The position numbers and the translations under genes are program-made. A DNA stretch of 64,000 nt from Intestinimonas timonensis (GTDB lineage Bacteria > Bacillota > Clostridia > Oscillospirales > Oscillospiraceae). Every line of letters begins with the position of its first letter. Within the stretch, counting starts at the first letter, position 1. The stretch is from NCBI RefSeq assembly GCF_900626145.1, contig NZ_LR130816.1, positions 86,103 through 150,102 on the forward strand, read 5' to 3'. The notes under the pieces were generated by a model. The model was not told where the DNA came from. It was given only the letters and a program-made list of their open reading frames with translations, and did not search any database. Below, in pieces: positions 51,298 through 60,353 of this stretch.

Positions 51298-51582
51298 ATG
51301 GTTCTGCGGAAACTTTGGAGGGCGGGCGCTGTGGTCTGCGCCTGCCTGGCTCTGGGGGCGCTGTGCGGCTTTGCCCTGCCGGTGCCGGAGGAATGGCTGG
51401 CCCGGGACCCCGGCTTTTCGATCACCTGCCCCTCCGTCCAGCCGGAGGAGCAGGAGGGGGACGTCATCACCGTGACGCCGCCCGTGGAGGATGAGACGCT
51501 GTCAGAGGGAGACATCACCGTCCTTCCGGCGGACCCCTGCCCTGCGCCGGAGGAACCTCTCACCGCTGTTTTTCTCACCTGA
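51298..51582 (+). CDS. Small exported or membrane-anchored protein of unknown function
   Basis: A 94-residue protein. The N-terminus (VLRKLWRAGAVVCACLALGALCGFALP) is a typical export signal or membrane anchor. The remainder is a short acidic, proline-rich stretch (VQPEEQEGDVITVTPPVEDETLSEGDITV) likely to lie outside the membrane. The ATG at 51298 follows AAAGGAGG with good spacing; a longer frame upstream overlaps the MATE gene and was not used. A terminator follows directly. I do not recognise the family. Confidence 0.65.
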   Translation: MVLRKLWRAGAVVCACLALGALCGFALPVPEEWLARDPGFSITCPSVQPEEQEGDVITVTPPVEDETLSEGDITVLPADPCPAPEEPLTAVFLT

Positions 51583-51587
51583 GAAGA

Positions 51588-51618
51588 AAAAAAGACCGCC
51601 GAATCGGCGGTCTTTTTT
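51588..51618 (+). terminator. Terminator of the small exported protein gene
   Basis: AAAGACCGCC (51591-51600) pairs with GGCGGTCTTT around a 5-base loop, with A-rich and T-rich flanks (bidirectional form). Confidence 0.85.
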
Positions 51619-51762
51619 CTTTCTCTGCGATAAAATGCGGTCCATTCCCGTTATAGAGGTGCGGGCGGAGTCGCCCTTCCCATTTTTCCCCTTCTGTGGT
51701 ATGATGATTTTATTGCCGCTCTTTTTCCAGTACCGGCGGCCATTGAGGAAGGAGGGACGCCC

Positions 51763-52344
51763 GTGTTCCTTTACATGACCATGGAGGGTCTGGCCAAACG
51801 CGGCCGCTCCGATCAGCCCCTGGATGAGGGCCTGCTGCCCCGGGTGGGGCATGGGGACCGGGCCGCTCTGGAGGCCCTTTATGTCCAGACCGAAAAGGCA
51901 GTGTACGCCCTGGCCCTCTCCATCCTGCGGGACCCGGAGGACGCCCGGGACGTGACCCAGGAGGTCTATCTGAAGGTCCGGGCCGCCGCCCACCTGTATG
52001 TGCCCCAGGGCAAGCCCTTGGCATGGCTCTTCACCATCACCCGCAACCTGTGCCGGGACCTGCAGCGCAGTCAGTCCCGGGACGGTCAGTCTCCTGAGGA
52101 CCTGGAGAACGACGCACGCTTCTCCTACATTTCAGACCCCACCGACCGGCTGGTGCTGGCCGCCGCTCTCAAGACGTTGGGGGATGAGGAGCGGCAGGTG
52201 GTCCTCCTCCACGCCGTCTCCGGCCTCAAGCACCGGGAGATCGCCCAGGACCTGGGCCTGCCCCTGTCCACAGTGCTCTCCCGCTACAACCGGGCCCTGA
52301 AGAAACTCAAACGCTATCTCACCGAAGAGGGGGTGCGCCTGTGA
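51763..52344 (+). CDS. ECF-type RNA polymerase sigma factor
   Basis: A 193-residue sigma-70-family factor. Region 2 runs through LEALYVQTEKAVYALALSILRDPEDARDVTQEVYLKV and contains the -10 recognition helix (WLFTITRNLCRDLQR). Region 4 is LGDEERQVVLLHAVSGLKHREIAQDLGLPLSTVLSRYNRALKKLKR, an intact -35-binding HTH. There is no region 1 or 3, as in ECF factors. The start is a GTG at 51763 with GGAGGGA upstream. It overlaps the RsgI-like gene by 4 bases (GTGA), so it is probably held inactive by that membrane protein until a signal arrives. Confidence 0.9.
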   Translation: MFLYMTMEGLAKRGRSDQPLDEGLLPRVGHGDRAALEALYVQTEKAVYALALSILRDPEDARDVTQEVYLKVRAAAHLYVPQGKPLAWLFTITRNLCRDLQRSQSRDGQSPEDLENDARFSYISDPTDRLVLAAALKTLGDEERQVVLLHAVSGLKHREIAQDLGLPLSTVLSRYNRALKKLKRYLTEEGVRL

Positions 52345-53234
52345 ACGACAAGATCGAGACCTCTCTCCGCCGGGCGGCGGAGCAGCTGCCCCAGCCTGAC
52401 TTCCAGGCCATGGCCGACATCCCGGTCCAGCCCCTGGAGGTCCACGACTATGTGACCCGGCAGGAGTTCCTGCCCCCACGGCGGCGGTTTCCGCTGGCCG
52501 CCGCGGCTCTGGTGCTGTGTGCCCTGGTGCTCTGCGCCGGGCTGTGGACCTATTTTCAATTTTTCCAGGTCTACTCCGTTGTGGACCTGCGGGTGAACCC
52601 CGCCTTTGCCATCGAGCTGGACCGCCGGGACCAGGTCAAGTCCGTCAACGCCCTCTCCGACGACACCGAGCCCATCCTGGAGGGACGCTCCTACCAGGGC
52701 TGGGACCTGGAGACCACCGTGGAGGCCCTGCTGGACGACCTGTGGGCCGGCGGCTACCTGGATGACGGCGCCCAGGTGGACGTGGCGGTGAACAGCAAGA
52801 GCACCGACCATGGCCGGGACCTCCGGGAGGAGGTGGAGGAGATCATCTCCGAAAAGCTGGAGGAACTCTCCGGCGGCGGAGTACTGCCCCCTTCCGATGG
52901 TGACGACACCCCTGTGTCCACCGCGCCGACGCCCACAACGCCAACCTCCACCACCCCTGTCTCCGACGCCCCCGGCACGGCCACCGCTGCCCCCTCCGCT
53001 CCGGCGGAGACCCCTTCCGCCCCGCAGACCTCCCCTGACGGAGTGCTCTCCTGGGCAGAGGTCCAGGACATTGTCACCGCCCGCCTGCCCGGCGTCTCCT
53101 TTGAGGAGATTCAGCTGGACGAGGACGATGGGCGGATGATCTATGAGGTAAAATTCCGGGACACCGCCGGTGCAGAATATGAGGCCGACCTGGACGCCTA
53201 CACCGGCGAGATCCTGAAGTGGGAAAAAGACTGA
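52341..53234 (+). CDS. RsgI-like transmembrane anti-sigma factor with PepSY domain
   Basis: A 297-residue single-pass membrane protein. A cytosolic part of about 50 residues precedes one membrane helix (FPLAAAALVLCALVLCAGLW). After the membrane comes the RsgI signature YSVVDLRVNPAFAIELDRRDQVKSV, which in sigma-I systems sits outside the cell. A long Thr/Pro/Ala-rich linker (about residues 190-235) leads to a C-terminal PepSY-type domain (IQLDEDDGRMIYEVKF, ITR-like DAYTGEILKW). It overlaps the ECF sigma gene, its likely partner. The signal it senses is unknown. Confidence 0.85.
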   Translation: MNDKIETSLRRAAEQLPQPDFQAMADIPVQPLEVHDYVTRQEFLPPRRRFPLAAAALVLCALVLCAGLWTYFQFFQVYSVVDLRVNPAFAIELDRRDQVKSVNALSDDTEPILEGRSYQGWDLETTVEALLDDLWAGGYLDDGAQVDVAVNSKSTDHGRDLREEVEEIISEKLEELSGGGVLPPSDGDDTPVSTAPTPTTPTSTTPVSDAPGTATAAPSAPAETPSAPQTSPDGVLSWAEVQDIVTARLPGVSFEEIQLDEDDGRMIYEVKFRDTAGAEYEADLDAYTGEILKWEKD

Positions 53235-53260
53235 CACGCCATAGAGAGGAACTGATACCC

Positions 53261-54469
53261 ATGAGCACTGTGACAAAGGCCATGCGCCCCGCCCTGCTGG
53301 GGCTCACCACCTGCCGGGACCTGCTGCGGGAGCCTCTGATGATGCAGGTCCGCTCCCTGCTGGACGCCCTGGCTGCCGAAAACGGCGAGGGGGCTTTGAA
53401 CGCCTACACCGAGCTCTTTTACGGCCTGCGCCAGGCGGGTAAGACCGGCCTGGGGGACTGGCTGTGGGACCGGCTGCGCTATGCGGAGTCCCCCTACCCC
53501 GCCCTGCTGGACCGGGGCGGCTCCGACCCTGCCCTGGAGGCGGCCGCCCGCCGGGATATCGACACCCTCTCCCGTCTGGCCGGTCTGGACTGCGGCACCC
53601 TCATCGCCGAAATGACCGCCCTGCTGCCGGAGGAATTCGGGCCCGTTCTGAATGCCCTTCCCCGGTGGGACAACACCGTCCCCTTCACCTTTGCCGACCT
53701 CACCGACTTCTACCGTGTCCACGGCGCCGGTCTCTTCGCCCGCTACCGGGCCTTCCTGTGGTCGGATGGCGCCCTCATCCCTGTAGCCGAGCCCGACACG
53801 CCCCAGGAGGAGGAGATGATGGGCTATGGCCTCCAGCGGGAACAGGTCATCGCCAACACCCGGGCCTTTCTGGCTGGAAAGCGGGTCAACGACGTCCTCC
53901 TCTACGGCGACAGCGGCACCGGCAAGTCGGCCACGGTAAAGACCCTCCTCTCCATCCCCGGTTTCGAGGCCCTGCGGCTCATCGAAGTTCAGAAGGACGG
54001 CCTCAAGGGCATGCCGGAGCTCATCCGCAGCCTCTCCGGCCGGAAGCAGCGCTTCATTCTCTTCATCGATGACCTGGCCTTCGACCAGGACGACCACACC
54101 TACTCCGTGGTCAAGACCATCCTGGAGGGCGGCCTGGAGCGGCGGCCGGTCAACGTGGCCATCTACGCCACCTCCAACCGCCGCCTGCTGGTACGGCAGA
54201 CCTTCTCCGACCGCCAGGGGGACGAGGTGGACCGTCAGGAGACCATCCAGGAAAAGACCGCCCTCTCCGACCGCTTCGGCCTGCGCATCCCCTACCTGGC
54301 CCTCTCCAAGGCGGAATTCCTGGACCTGGTCCAGTCCCTGGCCGCCCAGCGGGGCCTCTCCATGGCCCCGGAGGAGCTCCGCCGCCGGGCCATTCAGTGG
54401 GACATGCGCTTCCCCAGCCGAACACCCCGGGGTGCCCGCCAGTTCCTGGCCAGCCTCCAGATGGACTAA
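53261..54469 (+). CDS. DUF815 family ATPase
   Basis: A 402-residue AAA-type ATPase of the DUF815 family. Walker A is LLYGDSGTGKSATV near residue 213, Walker B FILFIDDLAFDQDD near 265, and a sensor-like IYATSNRRLL lies near 305. The N-terminal 200 residues hold a helical domain of unknown role. I chose the ATG at 53261, which has a GAGAGGA upstream; an ATG at 53219 overlaps the preceding gene. It may be co-transcribed with the sigma/anti-sigma pair. The function is not established. Confidence 0.85.
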   Translation: MSTVTKAMRPALLGLTTCRDLLREPLMMQVRSLLDALAAENGEGALNAYTELFYGLRQAGKTGLGDWLWDRLRYAESPYPALLDRGGSDPALEAAARRDIDTLSRLAGLDCGTLIAEMTALLPEEFGPVLNALPRWDNTVPFTFADLTDFYRVHGAGLFARYRAFLWSDGALIPVAEPDTPQEEEMMGYGLQREQVIANTRAFLAGKRVNDVLLYGDSGTGKSATVKTLLSIPGFEALRLIEVQKDGLKGMPELIRSLSGRKQRFILFIDDLAFDQDDHTYSVVKTILEGGLERRPVNVAIYATSNRRLLVRQTFSDRQGDEVDRQETIQEKTALSDRFGLRIPYLALSKAEFLDLVQSLAAQRGLSMAPEELRRRAIQWDMRFPSRTPRGARQFLASLQMD

Positions 54470-54485
54470 CAGCATATCGGCAGCA

Positions 54486-54521
54486 AAAAGCCGGCTTCTC
54501 ATACGAGAAGCCGACTTTTTC
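54486..54521. terminator. Bidirectional terminator between convergent genes
   Basis: AAAAAGCCGGCTTCTC pairs with GAGAAGCCGACTTTTT (one mismatch) around a short loop, between the plus-strand DUF815 gene and the minus-strand PAP2 gene. Confidence 0.85.
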
Positions 54522-54568
54522 ATTGCAGAGAGGGTGCAGCGACCGGTCTGGTGGTATGCCGGTCGTGT

Positions 54569-55249
54569 TCAGGATTCCATGGCTTTATTTTTGCGGGGCA
54601 GGAGGGCGTTAAAGATGCCCATACCCACGCTGCTCCGACGGAGCACTGCGTCCAGACCCACGGCCAGGGCGACGCCGCAGACCACATCCACCACCGAGTG
54701 CTGTTTCAGGAAGACGGTGGACAGGCAGATGAGCACCGACAGCACCATCAGAGACACCTGCCGGCGGCGCTCCGCACTCAACGCCCGGGACCGGGCACCG
54801 GCCAGAGCTACATTGACCGTCATAAACACGTGGATGGAGGGGCAGACATTGGTGGGCGTATCGGACTTGCGCAGCAGGATGACCAGCTGACTGAGGAGAT
54901 CGTCGCCGATGATGGGCCGGCGCAGGAGCTGCCCATTTGGGAAGAGGGCGTAGATGGCCAGACAGATGGTCAGGCCGATGATGGTCATCCGGCTCAGGTG
55001 GAGAAAGCTCTCCGGCTCCCGCTTGTAAAAGTACCAGAACATACCGGGCACCAGGGGGAACCAGGCCACGTAAGGGATCAGGAAGGCCGCGCAGAAGGGG
55101 ATGTAGGCATCCAGATCGCAAGCAATCCAGAACTTGGGCCGCACATACTCTTCCAGCAGCGCGAAGCAGATCACATAAAAGATGAAGTAGGCAATGGGCA
55201 CTGCCAGCATACGGCGGCGTGTCCGCTCGTCGTGCCAATACTGCTCCAT
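54569..55249 (-). CDS. PAP2-superfamily membrane phosphatase
   Basis: A 226-residue polytopic membrane protein with about six helices. The PAP2 active site is visible in its late motifs: CPSIHVFM near residue 136, which corresponds to PSxH, and STVFLKQHSVVDVV near 180, which contains the second histidine and aspartate. The first motif, KxxxxxxRP, is not clear (LLRRPIIGDD near 105 is the candidate). Such enzymes dephosphorylate lipid phosphates or transfer head groups. It is a single gene with its own RBS. Confidence 0.8.
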   Translation of the reverse strand: MEQYWHDERTRRRMLAVPIAYFIFYVICFALLEEYVRPKFWIACDLDAYIPFCAAFLIPYVAWFPLVPGMFWYFYKREPESFLHLSRMTIIGLTICLAIYALFPNGQLLRRPIIGDDLLSQLVILLRKSDTPTNVCPSIHVFMTVNVALAGARSRALSAERRRQVSLMVLSVLICLSTVFLKQHSVVDVVCGVALAVGLDAVLRRSSVGMGIFNALLPRKNKAMES

Positions 55250-55482
55250 ATTTGGCGGCCCTCCTTTCTTTCCATTTTATATATGTCGGGGCTTCTTTGG
55301 TAACAAGATTTTACTCTGGTTCTCTCTGCAAATCCATAGAAATTTTCTGAAGAATTCCTTAAGGTTTTAACCCTTTGTTTATGCATCTTGTTTGGGCCCC
55401 TTGGTCCTTTTCACTTGTATATCGTTTCAGACGTATTCTTTGTGACAAAAGTGCCCTGGTTTTTAAAAAATATTTCCCGGCC

Positions 55483-56517
55483 CTACCCCTGGCTCCACGG
55501 CCCGATGGTGACGCCGGTATAGTAGTGGGTGAGGATCTCCTGCCAGGTGCTCCCTGCCTTGGCCATGGCGTTGGCGCCGTACTGGCTCATTCCCACCCCA
55601 TGGCCGTAGCCGGTGACGGAGAAGGTGACCGCCGTATCGTCCGCCGTGACGGAAAAGCTGGCCGAACGCAGGTCGAACATGGTCCGCAGGGCGGTGCCCT
55701 TCACGGTGACGCCCCCCACCTCCACGGTATCCACCCCGCCGGTGGAGGTGGGTACAACGTTCTGGAACCAGGTCTCCGGCGCCCCTGACAGGTCGGCGTC
55801 GGGGTGCTGCGTGAGAAAGACGGTCTTGAACTCCTCCACCGGCACGGTGACGGTGGTATGGTAATTGGGGACCTCCTCCCCCTCCGGGCTCTCCACGCTG
55901 GCAAGATAGGGTACGCTGCCTCCCCATACCTCCACCGAATCCAGGGTCCGCCCCGCCGCCGAGGAGAAAAAGACGGCGTCGATGGGCTGCCCCTCATAAA
56001 GGATAGCCTGTCCGTCGGTATCCGATACCGCCCGGGCGATCTTTTCTCCCCACAGCTCCGCCTGCTCCCCCCAGTTGGCGGCGGCGTCCTCCGGGGAGAT
56101 ATAGGCCTGGCAGCAGGAGATGTCGGTACACATATCGGCGTCGGGGTGGTTGGGATTCTGACCAATGCTCATCTGATAAAGGGTGTAGGTCCGGGCGGTC
56201 ACCGCCTGGGCCCGGAGGGCCTCCTCCTCAAAGGAGGCCGGCATCTCCGCCGCCACCACCCGCCATAAGTACTCCGCCATGGTGAGGGAGGTCACCGTCC
56301 CGTCCGGCATGGCCACCCGGATCAGGGTGGCTCCGTCTCCCCCGGCGCCGCTCTGGGCGGTGGGCTTCTGAATGGGCAGCGTGGCGGCGGGGAGCGGCCC
56401 GCTCTCCTCCGGCGCTTCCTCCTTCTCTGTAGATCCCAGCAGGAGCATGGGGAGCAAAAACACAGCCAGGAGCAGCAGCAGGGCGGTGGCCGCCACAGGT
56501 CGCAATGTCCGCATCAT
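55483..56517 (-). CDS. spoIID: Stage II sporulation protein D (SpoIID)
   Basis: A 344-residue lytic transglycosylase needed for engulfment of the forespore. A short N-terminal membrane anchor (RPVAATALLLLLAVFLLPMLLLG) is followed by the SpoIID domain. That domain has AEYLWRVVAAEMPASFEEEALRAQAVTARTYTLY near residue 95, CTDISCCQAY near 138, and the C-terminal GYGHGVGMSQYGANAMA. The catalytic glutamate is in the AAEMPA segment. I chose the ATG at 56517, which has GGAGG 6 bases upstream; an ATG at 56649 would run into the neighbouring gene's promoter. It marks the host as a spore-former. Confidence 0.93.
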   Translation of the reverse strand: MMRTLRPVAATALLLLLAVFLLPMLLLGSTEKEEAPEESGPLPAATLPIQKPTAQSGAGGDGATLIRVAMPDGTVTSLTMAEYLWRVVAAEMPASFEEEALRAQAVTARTYTLYQMSIGQNPNHPDADMCTDISCCQAYISPEDAAANWGEQAELWGEKIARAVSDTDGQAILYEGQPIDAVFFSSAAGRTLDSVEVWGGSVPYLASVESPEGEEVPNYHTTVTVPVEEFKTVFLTQHPDADLSGAPETWFQNVVPTSTGGVDTVEVGGVTVKGTALRTMFDLRSASFSVTADDTAVTFSVTGYGHGVGMSQYGANAMAKAGSTWQEILTHYYTGVTIGPWSQG

Positions 56518-56572
56518 TTCAAACCTCCACGGCCAAAAGGCCCTTTCATGGTGTAAAGGGCTGAATTCTCGC

Positions 56573-56601
56573 TTGACGGGGCGGCACCCAGGGCGTACAA
56601 T
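56573..56601 (+). promoter_or_regulatory. Promoter of the citrate synthase gene
   Basis: TTGACG (56573-56578) and TACAAT (56596-56601) are separated by 17 bases. It lies 32 bases upstream of the citrate synthase start codon, in the divergent gap with spoIID. Confidence 0.75.
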
Positions 56602-56633
56602 GTAAGGTACTATTTTTGAGGGGGGAACCACCC

Positions 56634-57998
56634 ATGTCCGGAGCGACACAGTCCCGTGACTTTATCCAAAGTCTATGCGGAGAATTCCAGAAGCATAACT
56701 ACATCGATCCCAGCCATTATGAACACATCGACGTGAAGCGGGGGCTCCGGAACGCCGACGGCACCGGCGTCATGGCGGGCATCACCCAGATCGGCAACGT
56801 CCAGGGCTACTACATCCAGGACGGCGAGCGCGCCCCCATGGAGGGCCGGCTCATCTACCGGGGCATCAACGTGGAGGACCTGATCCACGGCTTCACCTCC
56901 GAGGGCCGCTTCGGCTTCGAGGAGACCGCCTACCTCCTGCTCTTCGGCGCCCTGCCCACCCGGCAGCAGCTCGCCGATTTCAATGCCGTCCTCTCCCAGC
57001 TCCGGCCCCTGCCGGTGAACTTCACCGAGGACATGATCCTCAAGGCGCCGGGCCGGGACATCATGAACCGGCTGGGCCGGTGCATCCTGGCACTCTATTG
57101 CTATGATGACGCCCCCGAGGACCACTCTTTGGAGAATGAGCTCCGTCAGGCCCTCCAGCTGGTGGCCCGTTGCCCCATGATCGTGGCCCACTCCTACGCC
57201 GCCAAGCGCCACTACTTCGACAACGACTCCCTCTATCTCCACCGCCCCCAGGAGGGGCTCTCCTTCGCCGAGAACTTCCTCTATGCCATCCGCCACGACA
57301 ACCGCTTCACCGAGCAGGAGGCCAAGGTGCTGGACCTGTGCATGGTCCTCCACGCCGAGCACGGCGGCGGCAACAACTCCGCCTTCTCCTGCCGGGTCCT
57401 CTCCTCCTCCGGCACCGACATCTACGCCGCCATCTCGGCGGCGGTGGGCTCCCTGAAGGGCCCCCGCCACGGCGGCGCCAACAAAAAGGTCATGGAGATG
57501 TTCCGCTATATCCAGGAGGGGGTCTCCGACTGGACCGACGACGGCCAGGTGAAGGACTTCCTCCGCCGTCTCCTCCAGCGGGAGGCCGGCGACCGCAGCG
57601 GCCTCATCTACGGCATGGGCCACGCCATCTACACCCTCTCCGACCCCCGTGCCAAGCTCCTCAGGCAGTTCGCCCGGGGCCTGGCCGAGGAGGCCCACAT
57701 GGTGGAGGAATTCCAGCTGGTGGAGTCGGTGGAGCGGCTGGCTCCCGAGGTCATCAACGGCGTCCGGGGCCAGGACAAGCCCATCTGCGCCAACCTGGAC
57801 CTCTACTCCGGCCTGGTCTACAAGATGCTGGGCATCCCCGAGGAGCTCTACACCCCCCTCTTCGCCATGGCCCGCATGGTGGGCTGGTGCGCCCACCGGC
57901 TGGAGGAGGTCTTCAACCCCGGCAACAAGATCATCCGCCCGGCCTACAAGGCTGTGGCACCCATGCAGCACTTCGTCCCCCTGGACCAGCGGGGCTGA
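56634..57998 (+). CDS. Citrate synthase
   Basis: A 454-residue citrate synthase, joining acetyl-CoA and oxaloacetate. The early segment RLIYRGINVEDLIHGF and the catalytic histidines in VLHAEHGGGNNSAF near residue 240 and SLKGPRHGGANKKV near 280 are intact. GMGHAIYTLSDPRA near 330 gives the third active-site region. It has about 25 extra N-terminal residues compared with the short bacterial type. The ATG at 56634 follows GAGGGGGG; an in-frame ATG at 56616 lies too close to the promoter. It is followed by the transporter gene 48 bases later. Confidence 0.93.
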   Translation: MSGATQSRDFIQSLCGEFQKHNYIDPSHYEHIDVKRGLRNADGTGVMAGITQIGNVQGYYIQDGERAPMEGRLIYRGINVEDLIHGFTSEGRFGFEETAYLLLFGALPTRQQLADFNAVLSQLRPLPVNFTEDMILKAPGRDIMNRLGRCILALYCYDDAPEDHSLENELRQALQLVARCPMIVAHSYAAKRHYFDNDSLYLHRPQEGLSFAENFLYAIRHDNRFTEQEAKVLDLCMVLHAEHGGGNNSAFSCRVLSSSGTDIYAAISAAVGSLKGPRHGGANKKVMEMFRYIQEGVSDWTDDGQVKDFLRRLLQREAGDRSGLIYGMGHAIYTLSDPRAKLLRQFARGLAEEAHMVEEFQLVESVERLAPEVINGVRGQDKPICANLDLYSGLVYKMLGIPEELYTPLFAMARMVGWCAHRLEEVFNPGNKIIRPAYKAVAPMQHFVPLDQRG

Positions 57999-58046
57999 TC
58001 TCTCCGGACCAAGGACGGTCCGATCACAACACACAAGGAGGACCTC

Positions 58047-59360
58047 ATGTCCCACCACGATCACAAATTTACTTCCTCTGCCGGCGCCGTTCTGGCCGCT
58101 GTGGGCTCTGCCGTCGGCATGGGCAACATCTGGCTCTTCCCCTACCGGGTGGGCCAGTACGGCGGCGGCGCCTTCCTCATCCCCTATTTCCTCTTCGTGG
58201 CCCTCTTCTCCTATGTGGGCCTCTCCGGCGAATTCGCCTTCGGCCGTCTCACCGGCACCGGCGCCCGCGGCTCCTTTGACTACGCCATGAAATCCCGTGG
58301 CTGGAAGGGCGGCAGCATTTTGGGCATCCTCCCCCTGCTGGGGGTGCTGGGCATCGCCATCGGCTATTCCGTCGTCGTGGGCTGGGTCCTGCGGTACGCC
58401 GCAGGGTCCCTCACCGGCTCCCTGCTCAGCAGCCAGCCCGACGCCTATTTTGAGCAGCTGGCCGTCTCCTTCGGCTCCATCCCCTGGCACTTCATCGTCA
58501 TCGCCGCCACCGTGGTCATTCTGGTGCTGGGCGTGACCGCCGGTATCGAGAAGATCAGCAAGTTCATGATGCCCGCCTTCTACGTGTTCTTCCTGGTTAT
58601 CGCCGTGCGGGTGGCCTTTCTCCCCGGCGCGGTGGAGGGCTACCGCTACCTGCTGGAGCCCGACTGGTCCTATCTCCTCAAGTTCGAGACCTGGGTCATG
58701 GCCATGGGCCAGGCCTTCTTCTCCCTGTCCATCAACGGCGCCGGCATGCTCATCTACGGAAGCTATATGAAGAAGTCGGAGAACATCATCCGCCAGTCGG
58801 TGATGACCGCCATTCTGGACACCATGGCCGCCCTCCTCTCCGGCTTTGCCATTCTCCCCGCCGTCTTTGCCTTTGGCATCGCCCCCAACAGCGGCCCCTC
58901 CCTCATGTTCATCACCATCCCCCGGGTCTTTCAGCAGATGCCCGGTGGCCGCATTCTCGCCCTCTTCTTCTTCGTCTCCGTCCTCTTCGCCGGCATCACC
59001 TCCCTCATCAATATGCTGGAGGCGGTGGGCGAATCCCTGAGCAAGGGCGTCAGGCTGCCCCGGAAGGCCGCCATGATCGTGGTGGGCTGCGTCACCTTCG
59101 GCGTCTCCCTCTTCCTGGAGTCCCTCCCCGCCATGGGCTCCTGGCTGGACGCCGTCACCATCTATATCGCCCCCTTCGGCGCTGTGCTGGCCGCCGTCAT
59201 GATCTACTGGGTCCTGGGCCTCAAGGCCATCCGGGCCGAGCTCATGGAGGGGCGTACCCGCCCCCTGGGCCGGGCCTTCGACTTTCTGGCCAAGTATGTC
59301 TACGTCTTCCTCTCCGCCGCCGTGCTGGTGCTGGGCATCGTCTACGGCGGCATCGGCTAG
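58047..59360 (+). CDS. Sodium-dependent transporter of the NSS/SNF family
   Basis: A 437-residue secondary transporter for amino acids or related compounds, driven by sodium. The LeuT-like first helix is clear (AGAVLAAVGSAVGMGNIWLFPYRVGQYGGGAFLIPY). The second-repeat helix contains GQAFFSLSINGAGMLIYGSY near residue 225. About 11 helices are visible, as in bacterial NSS members such as MhsT and TnaT. It lies between citrate synthase and rlmA with an AAGGAGG ribosome site and is probably co-transcribed with both. Confidence 0.92.
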   Translation: MSHHDHKFTSSAGAVLAAVGSAVGMGNIWLFPYRVGQYGGGAFLIPYFLFVALFSYVGLSGEFAFGRLTGTGARGSFDYAMKSRGWKGGSILGILPLLGVLGIAIGYSVVVGWVLRYAAGSLTGSLLSSQPDAYFEQLAVSFGSIPWHFIVIAATVVILVLGVTAGIEKISKFMMPAFYVFFLVIAVRVAFLPGAVEGYRYLLEPDWSYLLKFETWVMAMGQAFFSLSINGAGMLIYGSYMKKSENIIRQSVMTAILDTMAALLSGFAILPAVFAFGIAPNSGPSLMFITIPRVFQQMPGGRILALFFFVSVLFAGITSLINMLEAVGESLSKGVRLPRKAAMIVVGCVTFGVSLFLESLPAMGSWLDAVTIYIAPFGAVLAAVMIYWVLGLKAIRAELMEGRTRPLGRAFDFLAKYVYVFLSAAVLVLGIVYGGIG

Positions 59361-59369
59361 GAGGCGCCC

Positions 59370-60197
59370 ATGAGCCTCTTCCGCTGCCCCCTGTGCGCCT
59401 CCCCCCTGACCCGGACAGACAGAACCTACACCTGCCCCAAGGGCCACAGCTTCGACCGGGCCAGGGAGGGCTATGTCCACCTCCTCCCCGCCAACCAGAA
59501 GCACGCCAAGGACCCCGGCGACGACAAGGAGATGGCCGCCGCCCGGAACCGTTTCCTCTCCGGCGGGTGGTACGCCCCCCTGCGGGAGGCGCTGTGCCGC
59601 CTGGCCCTCACCTACGCCCCCGCCGGGGCGTCGGTGCTGGACGCCGGCTGCGGTGAGGGGTACTACACCGCCGGCGTCTACGCCGCCCTGTCTGAAACCG
59701 GCCAGGTGGGGCAAATGGCCGGGGTGGATCTGTCGAAGCCCTCCCTGCGGTGGGCGGCCCGTCGGGAAAAGGCCGTGGAGTTTGCCGTGGCCTCGGTCTA
59801 CCATCTGCCGGTGGCGGACACCTCAGTGGACCTGCTTCTCAACTGCTTCTCCCCTCTGGCCCTGGACGAGTTCCGCCGGGTCCTCCGCCCCGGCGGGGTC
59901 TACCTCTACGTGGTGCCGGCGGCCCGGCACCTGTGGGAGCTCAAGGAGGTCCTCTACGACGGGCCCTACCTCAACAAGGAGGAGGACATCCCCTACGAGG
60001 GCTTCTCCTATCTGGAGGTGGTACCGGTGGAGGCGGTGCTGGAGCTCCCCGACCGGGACACCATCCGGGACCTCTTCTCCATGACCCCCTACCGGTGGAA
60101 GACTCCCAAGGCCGGCGCCGCCCGGCTGGAGGAGCTGGATCACCTGCGTGTGGCCGCCGCCTTCCGGGTCCACGTTTTCCACCGGGAACCAGCGTGA
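59370..60197 (+). CDS. rlmA: 23S rRNA (guanine-N1)-methyltransferase RlmA-like
   Basis: A 275-residue rRNA methyltransferase. The N-terminal zinc finger is visible as FRCPLCASPL (CxxC) and YTCPKGHSFDRA, where a cysteine and a histidine complete the site. SAM binding is at VLDAGCGEGYYT near residue 90, and the later LLNCFSPLALDEFRRVLRPGG matches RlmA. It methylates a guanine of 23S rRNA, and in some bacteria this confers low-level macrolide resistance. It starts 9 bases after the transporter gene, with AGGAGG overlapping that gene's stop. Confidence 0.9.
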   Translation: MSLFRCPLCASPLTRTDRTYTCPKGHSFDRAREGYVHLLPANQKHAKDPGDDKEMAAARNRFLSGGWYAPLREALCRLALTYAPAGASVLDAGCGEGYYTAGVYAALSETGQVGQMAGVDLSKPSLRWAARREKAVEFAVASVYHLPVADTSVDLLLNCFSPLALDEFRRVLRPGGVYLYVVPAARHLWELKEVLYDGPYLNKEEDIPYEGFSYLEVVPVEAVLELPDRDTIRDLFSMTPYRWKTPKAGAARLEELDHLRVAAAFRVHVFHREPA

Positions 60198-60201
60198 TCG
60201 G

Positions 60202-60230
60202 TTGCAATTTTCCCCTCTTCGTGATATATT
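60202..60230 (+). promoter_or_regulatory. Promoter of the DEAD-box helicase gene
   Basis: TTGCAA (60202-60207) and TATATT (60225-60230) are separated by 17 bases. The transcript would have a leader of about 115 bases before the start codon at 60354. Confidence 0.6.
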
Positions 60231-60299
60231 GACCAACATCAGAAACGATTTGAGGTCGCGCCTTGGAAAAAGGGCGTTTGGGTGCGGAACTGGGTTTCG

Positions 60300-60330
60300 C
60301 TTGCCTGTGGGAGACCTTGAATCAGGCAAG
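60300..60330 (+). other. Hairpin in the DEAD-box leader
   Basis: CTTGCCTG (60300-60307) pairs perfectly with CAGGCAAG (60323-60330), ending about 10 bases before the AAAGGA ribosome site. Long structured leaders are common on cold-induced RNA helicase genes; that role here is inference. Confidence 0.4.
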
Positions 60331-60353
60331 TGAGAAAGAAAGGAACATCACCC

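Noticed and set aside
53198..54523. A 441-codon minus-strand frame
   Set aside because: Antisense to the DUF815 ATPase; composition is typical of a shadow frame.
56673..59804. A 1043-codon open frame on the minus strand
   Set aside because: It is antisense to citrate synthase and the NSS transporter, both certain. The translation is a low-complexity Gly/Glu/His/Val run caused by the high GC and third-position bias of the true genes.
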